Positions 10,789 through 20,533 of a stretch of 27,286 bases of DNA are shown piece after piece. Both the position numbers and the translations under genes were made by a program. This DNA is from Cudoniella acicularis (Eukaryota > Ascomycota > Leotiomycetes > Helotiales > Helotiaceae), in NCBI GenBank assembly GCA_013054445.1, contig JAAMPI010000728.1, positions 1 to 27,286 on the forward strand, read 5' to 3'. The notes under the pieces are model-generated. The model ran no database searches. It was not told the origin of the DNA and worked only from the letters and a program-made list of their open reading frames with translations. Within the stretch, counting starts at the first letter, position 1. Every line of letters begins with the position of its first letter.

Positions 10789-11032
10789 TAGCCGGTGTTA
10801 ACACATATCCGGGTAGAGCCTTAAAATGGGCGCCTAGTCAGGTAATGCTAGAATCCCAGCAAGATGGAAACTCGGATATGGCTATAGATCGTGATGGTGA
10901 AATTCTTTGGGTTGCAAGGTCGCGTAGACCCCTCAACGCTCAATTACTCGTAGCAGCAAAAGTGGGACCTACCATAGTACCTCTTTTATTCTTGTTGGAG
11001 GTAAGGGTATAACCGTAGTACGCGGTATATAG
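10789..11032 (+). pseudogene. DM9/DUF3421-type domain fragment, frameshifted
   Basis: After a plausible branch site and acceptor (CTGAC ... CTAG ending at 10788), the plus strand reads VNTYPGRALKWAPS and then DGEILWVARS, the pattern of a DM9 repeat (Trp, DG-x-LW/Y-V/I-A/GRA). The frame then shifts near 10970. In the next frame it continues GP, HSTSFILVGGKGITV, matching the end of the domain where a GGKE-like motif is usual, and stops at 11030-11032. The final YEVL-type end is lost. DM9/DUF3421 proteins are carbohydrate-binding or natterin-like in other organisms; the fungal role is not established. No upstream exon was found. The family call is by motif memory and is moderate. Confidence 0.45.
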
Positions 11033-11230
11033 TATATAGAAGATATATCTATATAGTCGTCGGTAGGCGGCTAAGGTGTGGATAGCGGAAGAAGAGTCGA
11101 CTGTTAGGTCGAGAGTGATTCAAGTATGTGGAATAATAATATGAATTTGACTTAAAGACTTATCTATCTACAAAGGAATGAGCGGACTATATATACTACA
11201 AGTGTAGTTACTAGAAGCTTCTATAACTTA

Positions 11231-11296
11231 GAAATCAACGCTTAGAAATCAACGCTTATAAATCAACGCTTATAAATCAAAGCTTATAAATCAAAG
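11231..11296. repeat. 14-bp minisatellite, 4.7 copies
   Basis: Unit GAAATCAACGCTTA occurs at 11231-11244 and 11245-11258. TAAATCAACGCTTA follows at 11259-11272, TAAATCAAAGCTTA at 11273-11286, and a partial copy at 11287-11296. The first base changes from G to T after two copies, and a C-to-A change enters in the fourth, so the order of copying is visible. It lies 27 bp past the 3' end of the Cys-rich gene (stop codon at 11323-11325, minus strand), so it may be inside its 3' UTR. Confidence 0.9.
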
Positions 11297-11322
11297 AACA
11301 ACCTAGAAGATTCTAGTAAGGT

Positions 11323-12071
11323 CTAAACCTTAAGCCTAGAATAGTGCTTATTACCTAATAATGTAACAATAAATACCACGCCCAACGAACTCGCTAATAT
11401 TAAACCCAGAGATACTCCAACGCCAACGCCGACTGCGACTGCGCTTTTGGAGGAATCATTTTTCGCTGGTGCTGAGTTGAACCCCAAGGTTACAATGGAA
11501 GTAGCTGTAGAAGTAATTGTAGCTTGCGCAATGAGCCCAAGGGGTAATTGAGTGGAAGTAACAGTAGCAGAATTGCTGCAACAATTCGTTGTTTCGTCTG
11601 TCCAGCCCCGACAACAGTATTTATTTGGCGCACACATTATTACTACCCAAGCCTGATGAATTGTGCCATTATTGCCTCCTTGCCAGTCGTTAAAAGCTGA
11701 ATTATGGTTAATTAAAAATCTCTAAAGAAGCCGAGGGTTTGAAGAGTGAACTTACGGCCTGGACAGACTTGCGCACACGAATTACTTTTGTACTCTTTGT
11801 CGGTACATCCAGCTTGATACACCATCCCATTATATGACACACACAGTCCCTTGTCCGTGCAAGTATCCGGGTGAGTCTGGTTGGTGAGATTGCAACATGC
11901 ACTAATTGAACTGCCAGAATTGCATGCATTTAATTCCGGTGCAATCTCTCCATTGTTCCAGTAACATTGTTGACAAGAAACAAGGTTGGCAGTCAGAATT
12001 GAAGTGAAAAGAAGGATAATTGTGGAAATCATGATGGAAGAAACGGACCACCAGGGTGGTGCCTTGATCAA
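11323..12071 (-). CDS. Cys-rich secreted protein with C-terminal membrane anchor
   Basis: Two minus-strand exons: 12071-11756 and 11696-11323, intron 59 nt, 229 aa. An in-frame second ATG at 12032 gives 216 aa and places a clean signal peptide (MISTIILLFTSILTANLVSC) at the very N-terminus, so it may be the true start. The ectodomain has many Cys residues in a spacing seen in ascomycete surface proteins: CYWNNG, then ACCN, CTDKGLC, CTDKEYKS, SCAQVC, and after the intron CAPNKYCCRG and NCC. A Ser/Thr-rich stretch follows, then one transmembrane segment (about residues 195-220, Val/Gly/Leu-rich) and a short basic tail. The topology fits a type I surface protein, possibly a wall sensor or effector-like protein; that role is inference. 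It is the only intact gene between 8.7 and 17.9 kb. Confidence 0.7.
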
Positions 12072-12740
12072 AAGAGAAAATTAATTGACAGGAACCATCA
12101 GAAAACCACGTACTTTAAGCTGGGAGAGCAAAGCTGTCACAAGTTATAACAATTTTCGAAATGCGATCATTCCTCAGGTAACATATCAGGTCAGACCGTC
12201 AGACTCGCCTGCGTGTCCCGACACAGCCTACCAATCCTCACTGGGCTGCACAACATGCTTCCCGTCAGCCTCAGTGCATGGGAATCTTCACACATTTTTA
12301 GTGTGCATCCAACCCCTGAAGGATTAGATCCTTGAAGCATTTCATCCATTCGACAACCCGTAAGCAAAGGAATACCCTTGGCGTCCTTCCTGTTATATTG
12401 CGTTGCGGGACAAAGTCCTTTATACGCGAAAATTAAAAATAAATGCGTCAAAGCCCCTTCTTGACAGTAAGGATTTACGGCTGGAACAGTAGCTTCTGAT
12501 AAATTGTCCCCTTCCCCTTTTCCCTCGCTAAGCGTCAACATTCGCCTGGGGAACACTTCAAAATATTAAAATATCCACGAAGTTGAAACTGAAACCCACT
12601 ACTGTAAACAGAAAATATTTAAGTATCTGATCCGCCCTGACGTTTATGGCCAAAAAATCTGGATCGGCATGACGTCCAGAAGTCCAGAATATTAATTTCC
12701 TAAGATTCCCCAGTACTCGACTGCAGGATCCTGCGATCAA
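12072..12740. other. Intergenic, no supported gene
   Basis: A 121-codon minus-strand frame (12556-12191) has several Cys residues but no signal peptide, splice support or family resemblance. Nothing else stands out. Confidence 0.4.
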
Positions 12741-12744
12741 AGAT

Positions 12745-13180
12745 TGTTAAGGCATCATAAAATATCGCTGAGCTCGCAACGCTCTTGACTGAACTGATAG
12801 CCACATCTTGCTCTACAACACCTGGGACTGCGGCGCCATTACTAGATCCCTAATTCAGCCATCCAACTTGGGTTACCAAAATCCCCTTTCCGGATGCCGA
12901 CTCAAATGAAGCCACTTGATTTGCTACGAAAAGTCCTGCGGCAGAAAATACGACGCTAGCAGCAAAAGGACTGGAGACAAGTGCGCAGTAGTTAGAATTT
13001 GCGCAGATCTGTATTCCAACTGATCTGGCAGCTGCCAGAACGGCAGTAACTAGGCTACAATCGGTGGCCATGAGTCTGACAAGTGTGTAACCAGAGGAAG
13101 CGATGAGGTTGATGTCGCTCGCGATTTCAGTTGCCGTTTTTCATATTCAACTTGGAGTGATGAAGATGTGGAAGACCGAT
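12745..13180 (-). pseudogene. GH17 beta-1,3-glucanase relic, internally deleted
   Basis: Reading the minus strand from 13180, the frame gives FHIFITPS, two stops, then KTATEIASDINLIASSGYT and LVRLMATDCSLV, as in Scw4/Mp65-type GH17 cell-wall glucanases. It then jumps to YCALVSSPFAAS and, after a further stretch, VTQVGWLN-stop-GSSNGAAVPG and ISSVKSVASSAIFYDAL. The central barrel, including the region of the acid/base VGNE motif, is missing. In the C-terminal motif TE-x-GWP the nucleophile Glu is Gln and Pro is Leu, with a TAG just after. At least three in-frame stops are present (two between 13137 and 13147, one near 12850). All parts stay in one frame, so the wreck arose by a large deletion plus point changes. 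Intact members remodel beta-1,3-glucan outside the cell. Confidence 0.75.
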
Positions 13181-13585
13181 GGATTGGATCTGGGTCTTCG
13201 GGAGTAGAGAATAGGCTCAACCTTTATACTTGGATATCTGCTAGAAATCTCCATTGAATTTTCTCCCCACGGAGGGAAAATATCTTCTGGCCAGAATCCG
13301 CAAATTGGATTGCTAATACAAGACTGGTCGCCGGACCATCCGAGCATGTGTACATTGCGCAGTGCTTTTGCGAATTTGGTCATTGTGTGATCGAGTTACC
13401 AGAGCTCGCTGTATCCACGCCGTGAGCTGGACACGTCATGTGTGAAGACGAAATCCATTCAGAGCCATACAATGAGTGTGGGCTTGAGGTTCGATATAAG
13501 CTTACATCCACGTTGGGAAATAACGCATAGAGAACTTAAGGTGGCCTTTAGGAGGTTCAGTGGGGCTCATAATAGGCGAACGACG

Positions 13586-13602
13586 CCCCCCCCCCCCCCC
13601 CC
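13586..13602. repeat. Poly-C homopolymer tract (17 C)
   Basis: Seventeen consecutive C residues on the plus strand, followed by CTCTCGG. The surrounding 13200-14040 contains no supported gene. The exact length may reflect assembly or sequencing uncertainty. Confidence 0.9.
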
Positions 13603-14091
13603 TCTCGGTGCTATGCCTTCCATTATCACATATTAGCAAACTTTAAACTATAGCTGAGAAAAGCCACTGATCAAAAGAGCACCCCAGGAAATGCGAAGAA
13701 GGAAAGAATCCCGACCAATGTTTCCGCTTTTGATCACGAGCCTCCGCATGTCCGAGAGGTTCTGCAATTTTTGAAGACTATAAATGGTGATATGAGGAGG
13801 CCCATGGTCGATATCTCGCGAACACGGAGATACTTTGTGCCCTCTTAGTGATCGTTGTTGTGAGAGTACTGAGGCGGGATTGTGAAAAGGGCACAGTAAC
13901 AGTGACCCAGGTTCCACTTGGTGGATGACCTCTGGGGGATCACGCCTTGAGTCTTCAACTCATCACAAGGTAGAGAGGTTTGCTGGATACTCCAATAGCT
14001 TCAAGGAGAGTGAGTGTCGACATATTTACTATTGTGATTCTTAGTGTGCTCGCGTTAGGGGACGTAGTGCGAAGCGTGCGGTGACTCTCAC

Positions 14092-14207
14092 GCGCGGTCT
14101 TTCGTATACGCCTCGCGGTCTAGGAACTATACGCTCGCACTTTTGCCGATGGTCTGGGCTGTTGCTGTAATGATCAGGACTGACGTGGCGCGGTCTCCCA
14201 TATACGC
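14092..14207. repeat. Three copies of a GCGGTCT...TATACGC motif in a GC-rich patch
   Basis: GCGCGGTCT-TTCG-TATACGC lies at 14092-14111, TCGCGGTCT-AGGAAC-TATACGC at 14113-14134, and GCGCGGTCT-CCCA-TATACGC at 14188-14207. Flanking DNA at 14040-14270 is unusually rich in CpG compared with the rest of the window. No reading frame across it has domain character. Confidence 0.6.
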
Positions 14208-14469
14208 ACTGCAGTCCACAATATTCGCCTCTAAAATCTATCCCACACACTGCGCGGGGTCGCATCTCTCAGCATCTGCTGTCATCCGAATCCACCACGA
14301 TCAGTTTCTCCCTCGCAAGAAGCTCCATACACTCGGTCTCGTTCCATCTCGGTACGCAACAGTCTGCCGTTTTCATCTGTCCTACCCATACATCGATCTC
14401 TTAGCCTTCCGTGTTGTTCAAAGCGTCTCCCGCTCTCCGCAGAGGTCAAAGAGCTGACGACAACCAATC

Positions 14470-15225
14470 AATGTATTCGGTGAGCAGGCATAATATTCAC
14501 CTTTGAAGAGGCTCTACGACAATAACTGGCCGTGTTGGAATCTGACCGAGCAATGTCGGATCGTTCGTGGTGGTTTCGACTTGCCAAATGCTCTCTTCTA
14601 CGAAAATAGGATCACCTACCACCCAAGCAATAGGTTCACGCCAGAGGCCACAGTTTTCGAGCAATGGGCTCGGAGATAGGCACACGGCAATCATGCACAG
14701 TTCAGACTATCTCCCAATGGCAAAGTCCTCCCTCTGATGCTCGGCATTAGAAACGCAAGAACCTTCGTTGAGGCCCAGGGTCACTCTAAAGGCAACTGCG
14801 CCAATATGCATTTCGGAATTCGGGCTATACAGAGTTTCCTAGCTTCAAGTCCCGCCGTGAGAGCATCCATGATAATCGTCATCTGCCCGTACTCGCACCA
14901 ATGCGCCTTATGGAAGAAAACTTTCCAAAAGATCCACGGTCTCAACGAGATCGTGGTAATCATGGTCAACAGCATCCAAGGCCTCGAAATCTGGTACGTC
15001 TTTTGGGACCTAACCGCCTCAGCTACAGATGGAGGCCATTACTCCTTCATCGCAGATGACAAGCACACATGTGTTTCTCTCACAAGACATAAGAGTGGTC
15101 TCGTCATCTTGGCCAAACCGGAAACTTCACTCAGACTCACTCCCTTCCAAATTACTCAAAACATGGATCTATCCCCGCATGCATCTACGGGGAAATCTTG
15201 CATAGGGTGTTCAGGTATTTTGTGA
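14470..15225 (+). pseudogene. UPF1-like SF1 helicase C-terminal relic
   Basis: One plus-strand frame from 14470 to 15225 reads as the second RecA half of a UPF1/NAM7-type (AAA_12) helicase. It contains WNLTEQCRIVRGGFDLPN (the QYR motif), a conserved stretch around RNARTFVEAQGHSKGN, IVICPYSHQCALWKKTF, SIQGLE (motif V), ADDKHTCVSLTRHKSGLVI (motif VI), then a natural-looking end. It is broken by TAA at 14491 and TAG at 14677, and a small indel near 14505 is likely. Conserved arginines and glutamines are partly replaced (QYR to QCR). No Walker A or B half is recognisable upstream. Large UPF1-like helicases are multicopy in accessory fungal DNA. This one is a truncated, dead copy. Confidence 0.8.
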
Positions 15226-15340
15226 ATAACTCTCGTATCATTAGGCAAGATACTACCAAAATAGTTTAACCGTTATGCGAGATGGTCGATCTGGAGGCTG
15301 AAAAAGAGGAAAATCGAGTTGGGGGGCATTTATAAGGTTT

Positions 15341-15578
15341 TCGGAGCTTTAATTACTCACAGAAACTGAGATATTGAGGTTTTAAAACACCGGCTTGCAC
15401 TTTCATCTGAAATATTCCCGCGAGCATTTTCTCACTCTTGCTATGCCCTCAAAACAACTTTCAGATTTCAATCACTCACAGTAACTAAGATATCAAGGTC
15501 TTGAAATACTCATTTACACTTTCATCTGAAACACTCCTCCTACGGTAACCTTTTTCTCATTTCTTGTAATACCCGAGG
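15341..15578. repeat. Diverged tandem duplication, period about 119 bp
   Basis: Two adjacent copies begin near 15341 and 15460. Shared blocks recur at a spacing of 119 bp: ACTCACAG with the following AACT (15355 and 15474), GATAT plus AAGG/GAGGT, and CACTTTCATCTGAAA (15399 and 15518). The copies differ at roughly one position in four or five, so the duplication is old. It lies just downstream of the helicase relic. Confidence 0.7.
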
Positions 15579-15675
15579 AAAATACCAAGGTATATATTGT
15601 CCGAGGTGGCATGAAAGGGGGTATGTCTAGTATTGATTTCTTTTCAAATGTATTTTGAGGACCAATATTGGTTGT

Positions 15676-16390
15676 TCATAGGTACTTGACAACTGAAGCA
15701 TAAGTCTCGAGCGGAGATATTTGCACGACAGGTTCAAGGCTCCATACGGGCTGTCCAATTGTATCTCCAAAAGCTCGTTGCATCGCTGGATGTCAAGTGG
15801 TATATTATCGTCGGTTATCGTTATACTTCAGTTAGAAATGCTCTCCAAGATACATGGGATACTGACTTAGAAGTAGCAGGAAGGTCGCATACCTCTTGAT
15901 TTGATAGCCGGACACCATAACCCTTTTTAACCAGATCATAAATGAGTCTAGTCCTCCCCATGGATAGCCAAGAACCTCATGTCAAGAACGTGCTGAGATT
16001 GAGGGTTGAAAACCATTCTCCTTTGGAGAAAATCATGGCGGACTTGTAAGTTATACCTCGAAATTTGTCATGGCTTCGTTGTGTGCGTCCCGCAGATGAT
16101 CACCCTCTTGCGTAACTACTAAGGGGGCGGGCAAAATTGGCGAGGGACATGAGTGATGGTCAGAATAGTCATCCGTCGTAGCGGTGAAGTCTCCTTCCAG
16201 GCTTCAATGTCATCTTCCTCCATGGCACCCTCGAGAGTTGAGCTTTGACTGATGTACTGGCGTTTAGATTGGCTTGGGTATGAGTCCGGTAGCATTAGGA
16301 ACATTGCTCCTCTTCACTCTCTGAGGACTTCTGCAATCGGCCTGTCCTTGTTTGCGGCCTCTTCGTCTGCGAATTCGTGAATCCGGTCCT
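15676..16390 (-). pseudogene. Unidentified decayed minus-strand gene
   Basis: Several minus-strand segments look coding but lie in different frames. The first, near 16390-16119, runs FADEEAANKDRPIAEVLRE, a TGA, then RGAMFLMLPDSYPSQ and an acidic stretch to a TAG. The second, 15952-15827, starts TRLIYDLVKKGYGVRLSNQE and ends FLTE. The third, from 15785, starts RCNELLEIQLDSPYGALNL. A 41-nt GTATAA...CAG intron (15826-15786) would join the last two in phase. An alternative frame at 15790-15676 is equally protein-like, so a frameshift is possible instead. I do not recognise the family. The plus strand also has a short open stretch at 15960-16047, so strand assignment is tentative. Confidence 0.3.
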
Positions 16391-16399
16391 TGGTGACTC

Positions 16400-18290
16400 A
16401 CTATCTTCTTTTTTTTGGGCGCCTCTTCCGCAGAGATCAACCATATTGAGCTATGCTATTAGCACGAGACCTTTTCCTCCAGTCGCAACCTTCATGTATG
16501 GGTTCGTAGGCTTCGGATTAATCTTGTCAGTTGTTGAACGTGAGGTTACTGAGGTAGGAGCTTGTGAATCGCTAATTTACAGCGACTCACACGCTGAGCT
16601 GTAGCGAGTGCCCCTATATTGCAGTGAGTTACTTCATACGCTCCTTCCTCTCGAGTCCAGACGCAGCTACCTCCGTACGTTCAAATTTCTCGCACTTCCA
16701 AAGTTCTCCCGACACATTTTGTCTCCTCTCTTGAGTTTTCTCGGGTGTTTTGGAGCCCTTGGTAGGATTTATGGGAAGAAATTGTGAAGGAGGCATACGA
16801 GAAACTTGAAAATTAGGACACGGCCGAATTATTATGCCTGGCTTCGTTTGCCACCGCCCCTCAAAGTTCGATTCCAGCCGTTGAAGACCTGAATCTATCA
16901 CCCCTACAATGGGATGACTTTGCGAATTTAGTTATCCGACTCTAAAACTCCACACATTACAACTTGATTAGCCTGCTCCAAACGCAAACGGTTTGAGATT
17001 GGGTTTCAGGGGATGGTGGGCAGGTGGTTACATGCAAAAATGGGTCAAATACATTTGTGTTGTTGCGAACCAGGAATCGGAAAGAGTATATATGGCAAAG
17101 AAGGAATAACGTCATCATGTTGTTTGATCTGGGTCTGAGATTTAGGCTGGTGAGAGGTAAAGGAAGGTGTTTGTTTGTTCAGGCCAAGGCAGAAGGTGCC
17201 AGTGATGATTTTTGGTTTGCTGTGGCTGCGTAGAGTAAAATGGCTACGTATTTGGAGGTATATTATGATGGACCTTTGACAAATCGGTTAACATCCATGC
17301 AAGCAATGAATTAAAATGATTTTAACTATTTTAACACAGATCAACTTGCATTTGAGTGTAAATTCCTTTTATTCTATGCTGGACAGGTAGAAGATGGTAA
17401 TCATAGTATAATATTCCTGACTCAAAAGATATAAGGTCAATCATGATTGATAATATTAGTATTAGTATTTTACAACTGCTTTCTCAATAGTCGATACGGT
17501 ATTTTCTAAGTGCCGGGCTCCCAGGGTTCATATTCCAATTAAACTTATAATATTTCTTAACAGTAAAATAACCTAGCTTCGTTGACTAGAAATTACATAT
17601 CACATGCTTATTTACGAAGAGGGCTCTACAGACTGCTTAAACGGTCTAAATCACTACCCTAATGTGGGTATATTAATTTCTTTTAAACAACTTATTCGGA
17701 TTTTTGTTTGTCCCCAGCACGCAGAAACACCGAACCGAGTATAGTAGGGCAGGATTTCTCTCTCTCTTTCCTTTCTTCGATATTCTTTTATTTTATTTTT
17801 ATAATAAGGATTAACTAGAGCGGCATAAAGACGCCACTGCTACACTATTAGGATGCAGTGAAAGGTATGATCGGATTAGCGGTATTTTTGCGTGGACTTA
17901 AGGCAGGCGTTGTGAATCCAGGGAAAGGTATAATTTGTTGCTCTATTCTTCCTCTTAACATGTGTGTCTGCGATTTCTACTCCAATTAGAGAGAAAATGG
18001 CGAAACAGGGAGAGTTACTCACACCTGCAAAAAGACTACTGCCAATGGTATACGAAAGCACAAATATGGGGGGGGCAGATATCCTTTCCGCTGGCAGTGG
18101 ACCGCAGTTCCCACACTTGTGGTGAGCAAGACAGAATTGTGCTTTGGGAGAAGAAAAGGCGTGTGTCACCGAGGAAGTTTTATAGGATGCGCCCAATTTT
18201 ATGAGTGTATAGTTAAGCAATGATGATCGAGGTATACTCTGTAGGTATCCAAGAGCTTTCCCCTTCCAAATCCCCCACCCAACCAACCGA
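16400..18290. other. Intergenic, AT-rich in the middle, no supported gene
   Basis: A 90-codon minus-strand frame at 16901-16629 is charged but has no domain. From 17240 to 17860 the DNA is AT-rich with no long frame. A 140-codon minus frame at 18298-17876 overlaps the lipase stop in a different frame and is probably lipase 3' UTR. No RNA gene or terminal repeats were seen. Confidence 0.45.
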
Positions 18291-20533
18291 TCAATCATCT
18301 ACATCTCCGCCCGTTCCCGTCAACGGCCCTGCAAGACCCAACATCCTCCGTCCCAATAGATCATCGGAGCTAGCCAAGCTAACCATACTTTTCTTCTTCT
18401 CGCCAAGCCCTTTGATTTTATGTCTCCCCTCGCCCTTTTCTCTCAACTGCTCTTTCAATAGCTTCTCTTTCTTTCTCCGATCTTCTGCTTGCTTGCTCTT
18501 CTCTTTAGACTTTGGTGTCATAGACATCTCGAGTCCCATGTCTTCGTCGCCAGAACTCTCAATCTTGCTTCGATGATGATGTTTCATGCGCTGCTCGATC
18601 GGAGAGAGTTGACCGGCATGAAGCTCAGCTTCGTCTGCCACAGCAAAGATATGCTCGATCCACCGAGCACATCGGAAAATGTACTTCCATCCTTCTGGGA
18701 AACAACCGACGAATTGCAAGAACCCGTGGGAAATGCCTGGTATTAAGAACACTTCAACAACATCCCTCTCATCGAATTCTTTGTAAAGACGAGAACCGGA
18801 AGCATGATCAGCAGCATGCTTTGCTGCTTTCGCGCGGCGAAGGCGGCCAGCAAAGATTACTGTATCATCAACAAGGGGATCTCGTTCTCCCGTCAGGAAG
18901 TAAGTCTTTGGAAATTGAGCGAGCAGGGAATCGGGTGCCAGGATAGGCGAAAGGAGATATTCCGAAGAGAAATCAGGACGATTATGAGGCCCGATATACA
19001 AGATGATCATTGCACGCATCATTTCTGGTGATAAAATTCTATCGTTGAAATAAGATATCATGCTTGACATGGCGAGACGTGTTTTAAGTGGTTGAGGATG
19101 ATGAGATCCAGGCTCTTGACGATCTGAATGCTTTACAACAGAAGGCGACAAAGCTGCAGGTGCTGCAGTTGAGTATTGGGGGGAAGGGAGAGAGATAGAA
19201 GTTGGACGAGTTGGTGCTGACTCGATTTCTGGAGATTTTCCTTTTGGAGTGGTATTGTCATCTTCATCCTCAGACTGGTGAGGTGTGCCGGCAGCCAAAG
19301 TATATTGCATGCTTTTTCGCCGAATAATGTTCCGATTCGTTTTTCGCATTCTTCGATCCTTGATCAAAGACATTTGTTCTTCGGACATCCAATTGCCAAT
19401 ATTCATATCCAATCCAGGATACATGAGAACCAATCCATCTGGAATAGGTAGGGACTTTTGGCCCTGGAATTGTCTCGAAGCGTTGGAACCAGCTTCAATG
19501 ATCATCAGTGTCGTACTTGTTGCAAGATTTCCACCTGCACTGTCGCCACTGAGAACAATCTTTGGCAAAACATCTCCTGACAACCCGATGCATCGACCTT
19601 TGCTTACAACTATTGTGCAGTATACGTCGAAGCACTCATTGAGCGCATATGGGTATGGGAATTCTGGTGCCTTTCGATAGTCCAAACTGAGAATTGGCAG
19701 ACTAGTCTTTCCAGCCCACGCAAAAAGCTTGTCATCACTTGTTCTTGGATCCATTGCCACAAATCCGCCCCCAGGGATATCGAGAACGATCTTGGTATGA
19801 TTTTTGAGGGCCGAGAGAGGTCCATCAAAATATAGCCAGCCATTGACAGGTTCTTTGTAATCGCTTGAAGATGGTCTTGGTATTCGAATCGCGCGTGGCG
19901 GATATCTCATAAATCTTGGTCGCATCAGGGTCTGCAGAGCCTTGAGGTAGGGCGTTCTACCTTTGTTCCAGCTAACTCGCAGATGCTCCACGGTCAGCGC
20001 CCCTCTGATTTTCCGAACTTTCTCGTCCGCCTGCTCAGCGGCAATGAGATAGTATGCGGTAAAGACTACACTGGCCAGGTCCCTCACCCACTTCCTCTTT
20101 ATTCGCATAGCAGTCCAGAAGCCTGCGTCTAATGCGGTAGTTACCCATGTTGCTCTAAAGTATGATCGAGTATAGAGATTTGCGAGAGGCTCTGGGCATT
20201 CCAAGCCAAGCAGTTTGCCCAAATTTCGTGCAATGTAGAGGTAGAGGAGGGTTATGACGAGGGTCTGCCATGGGGTAATGAAACCGGACAGTTTTCGTGA
20301 TAGTTTTCGGATGGTAGGTGGGCCATGCTTATGCCCTCTGATTAATTAGCAGATTCCTGACATGTGTGGAATGAAGATATACCTAAACAAATAGAACGAC
20401 CAGAAGGAAACGACTGCTAAAACTTGGATCTTTCGGAATTGAACAGAAGGCCGCCCCAGAACATGGTCTACTTCTGATTAGCATACGAGTAGAATATTCG
20501 GCGCGGTCTGCCAAGAGGCACCATACCTATCAT
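18291..20533 (-). CDS. HSL-type alpha/beta hydrolase (lipase/esterase), membrane-anchored
   Basis: Three minus-strand exons: 20533-20527, 20467-20383, 20337-18291 (712 aa; introns 59 and 45 nt with CTAAT branch sites). The first exon encodes only two codons plus one base. Two N-terminal hydrophobic stretches (about residues 16-31 and 53-67) suggest ER or lipid-droplet anchoring. The hormone-sensitive-lipase fold shows an oxyanion motif PGGGF (219-222; His of the usual HGGG is Pro), LSLDYRKAPEFPYP, the nucleophile elbow GDSAGG (Ser297), ERDPLVDD for the acid, and GISHGFLQF for the His. About 70 low-complexity Ser/Thr/Pro-rich residues (around 390-450) interrupt the fold. A basic Lys/Glu-rich tail of about 100 residues follows the catalytic domain. 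The likely role is hydrolysis of acylglycerol or steryl esters; the substrate is unknown. The gene appears intact. Confidence 0.88.

Noticed and set aside
12191..12556. 121-codon minus frame with several Cys
   Set aside because: No signal peptide and no match to the Cys spacing of the neighbouring surface protein.
17876..18298. 140-codon minus frame after the lipase
   Set aside because: It overlaps the lipase end in another frame and is best explained as 3' UTR.
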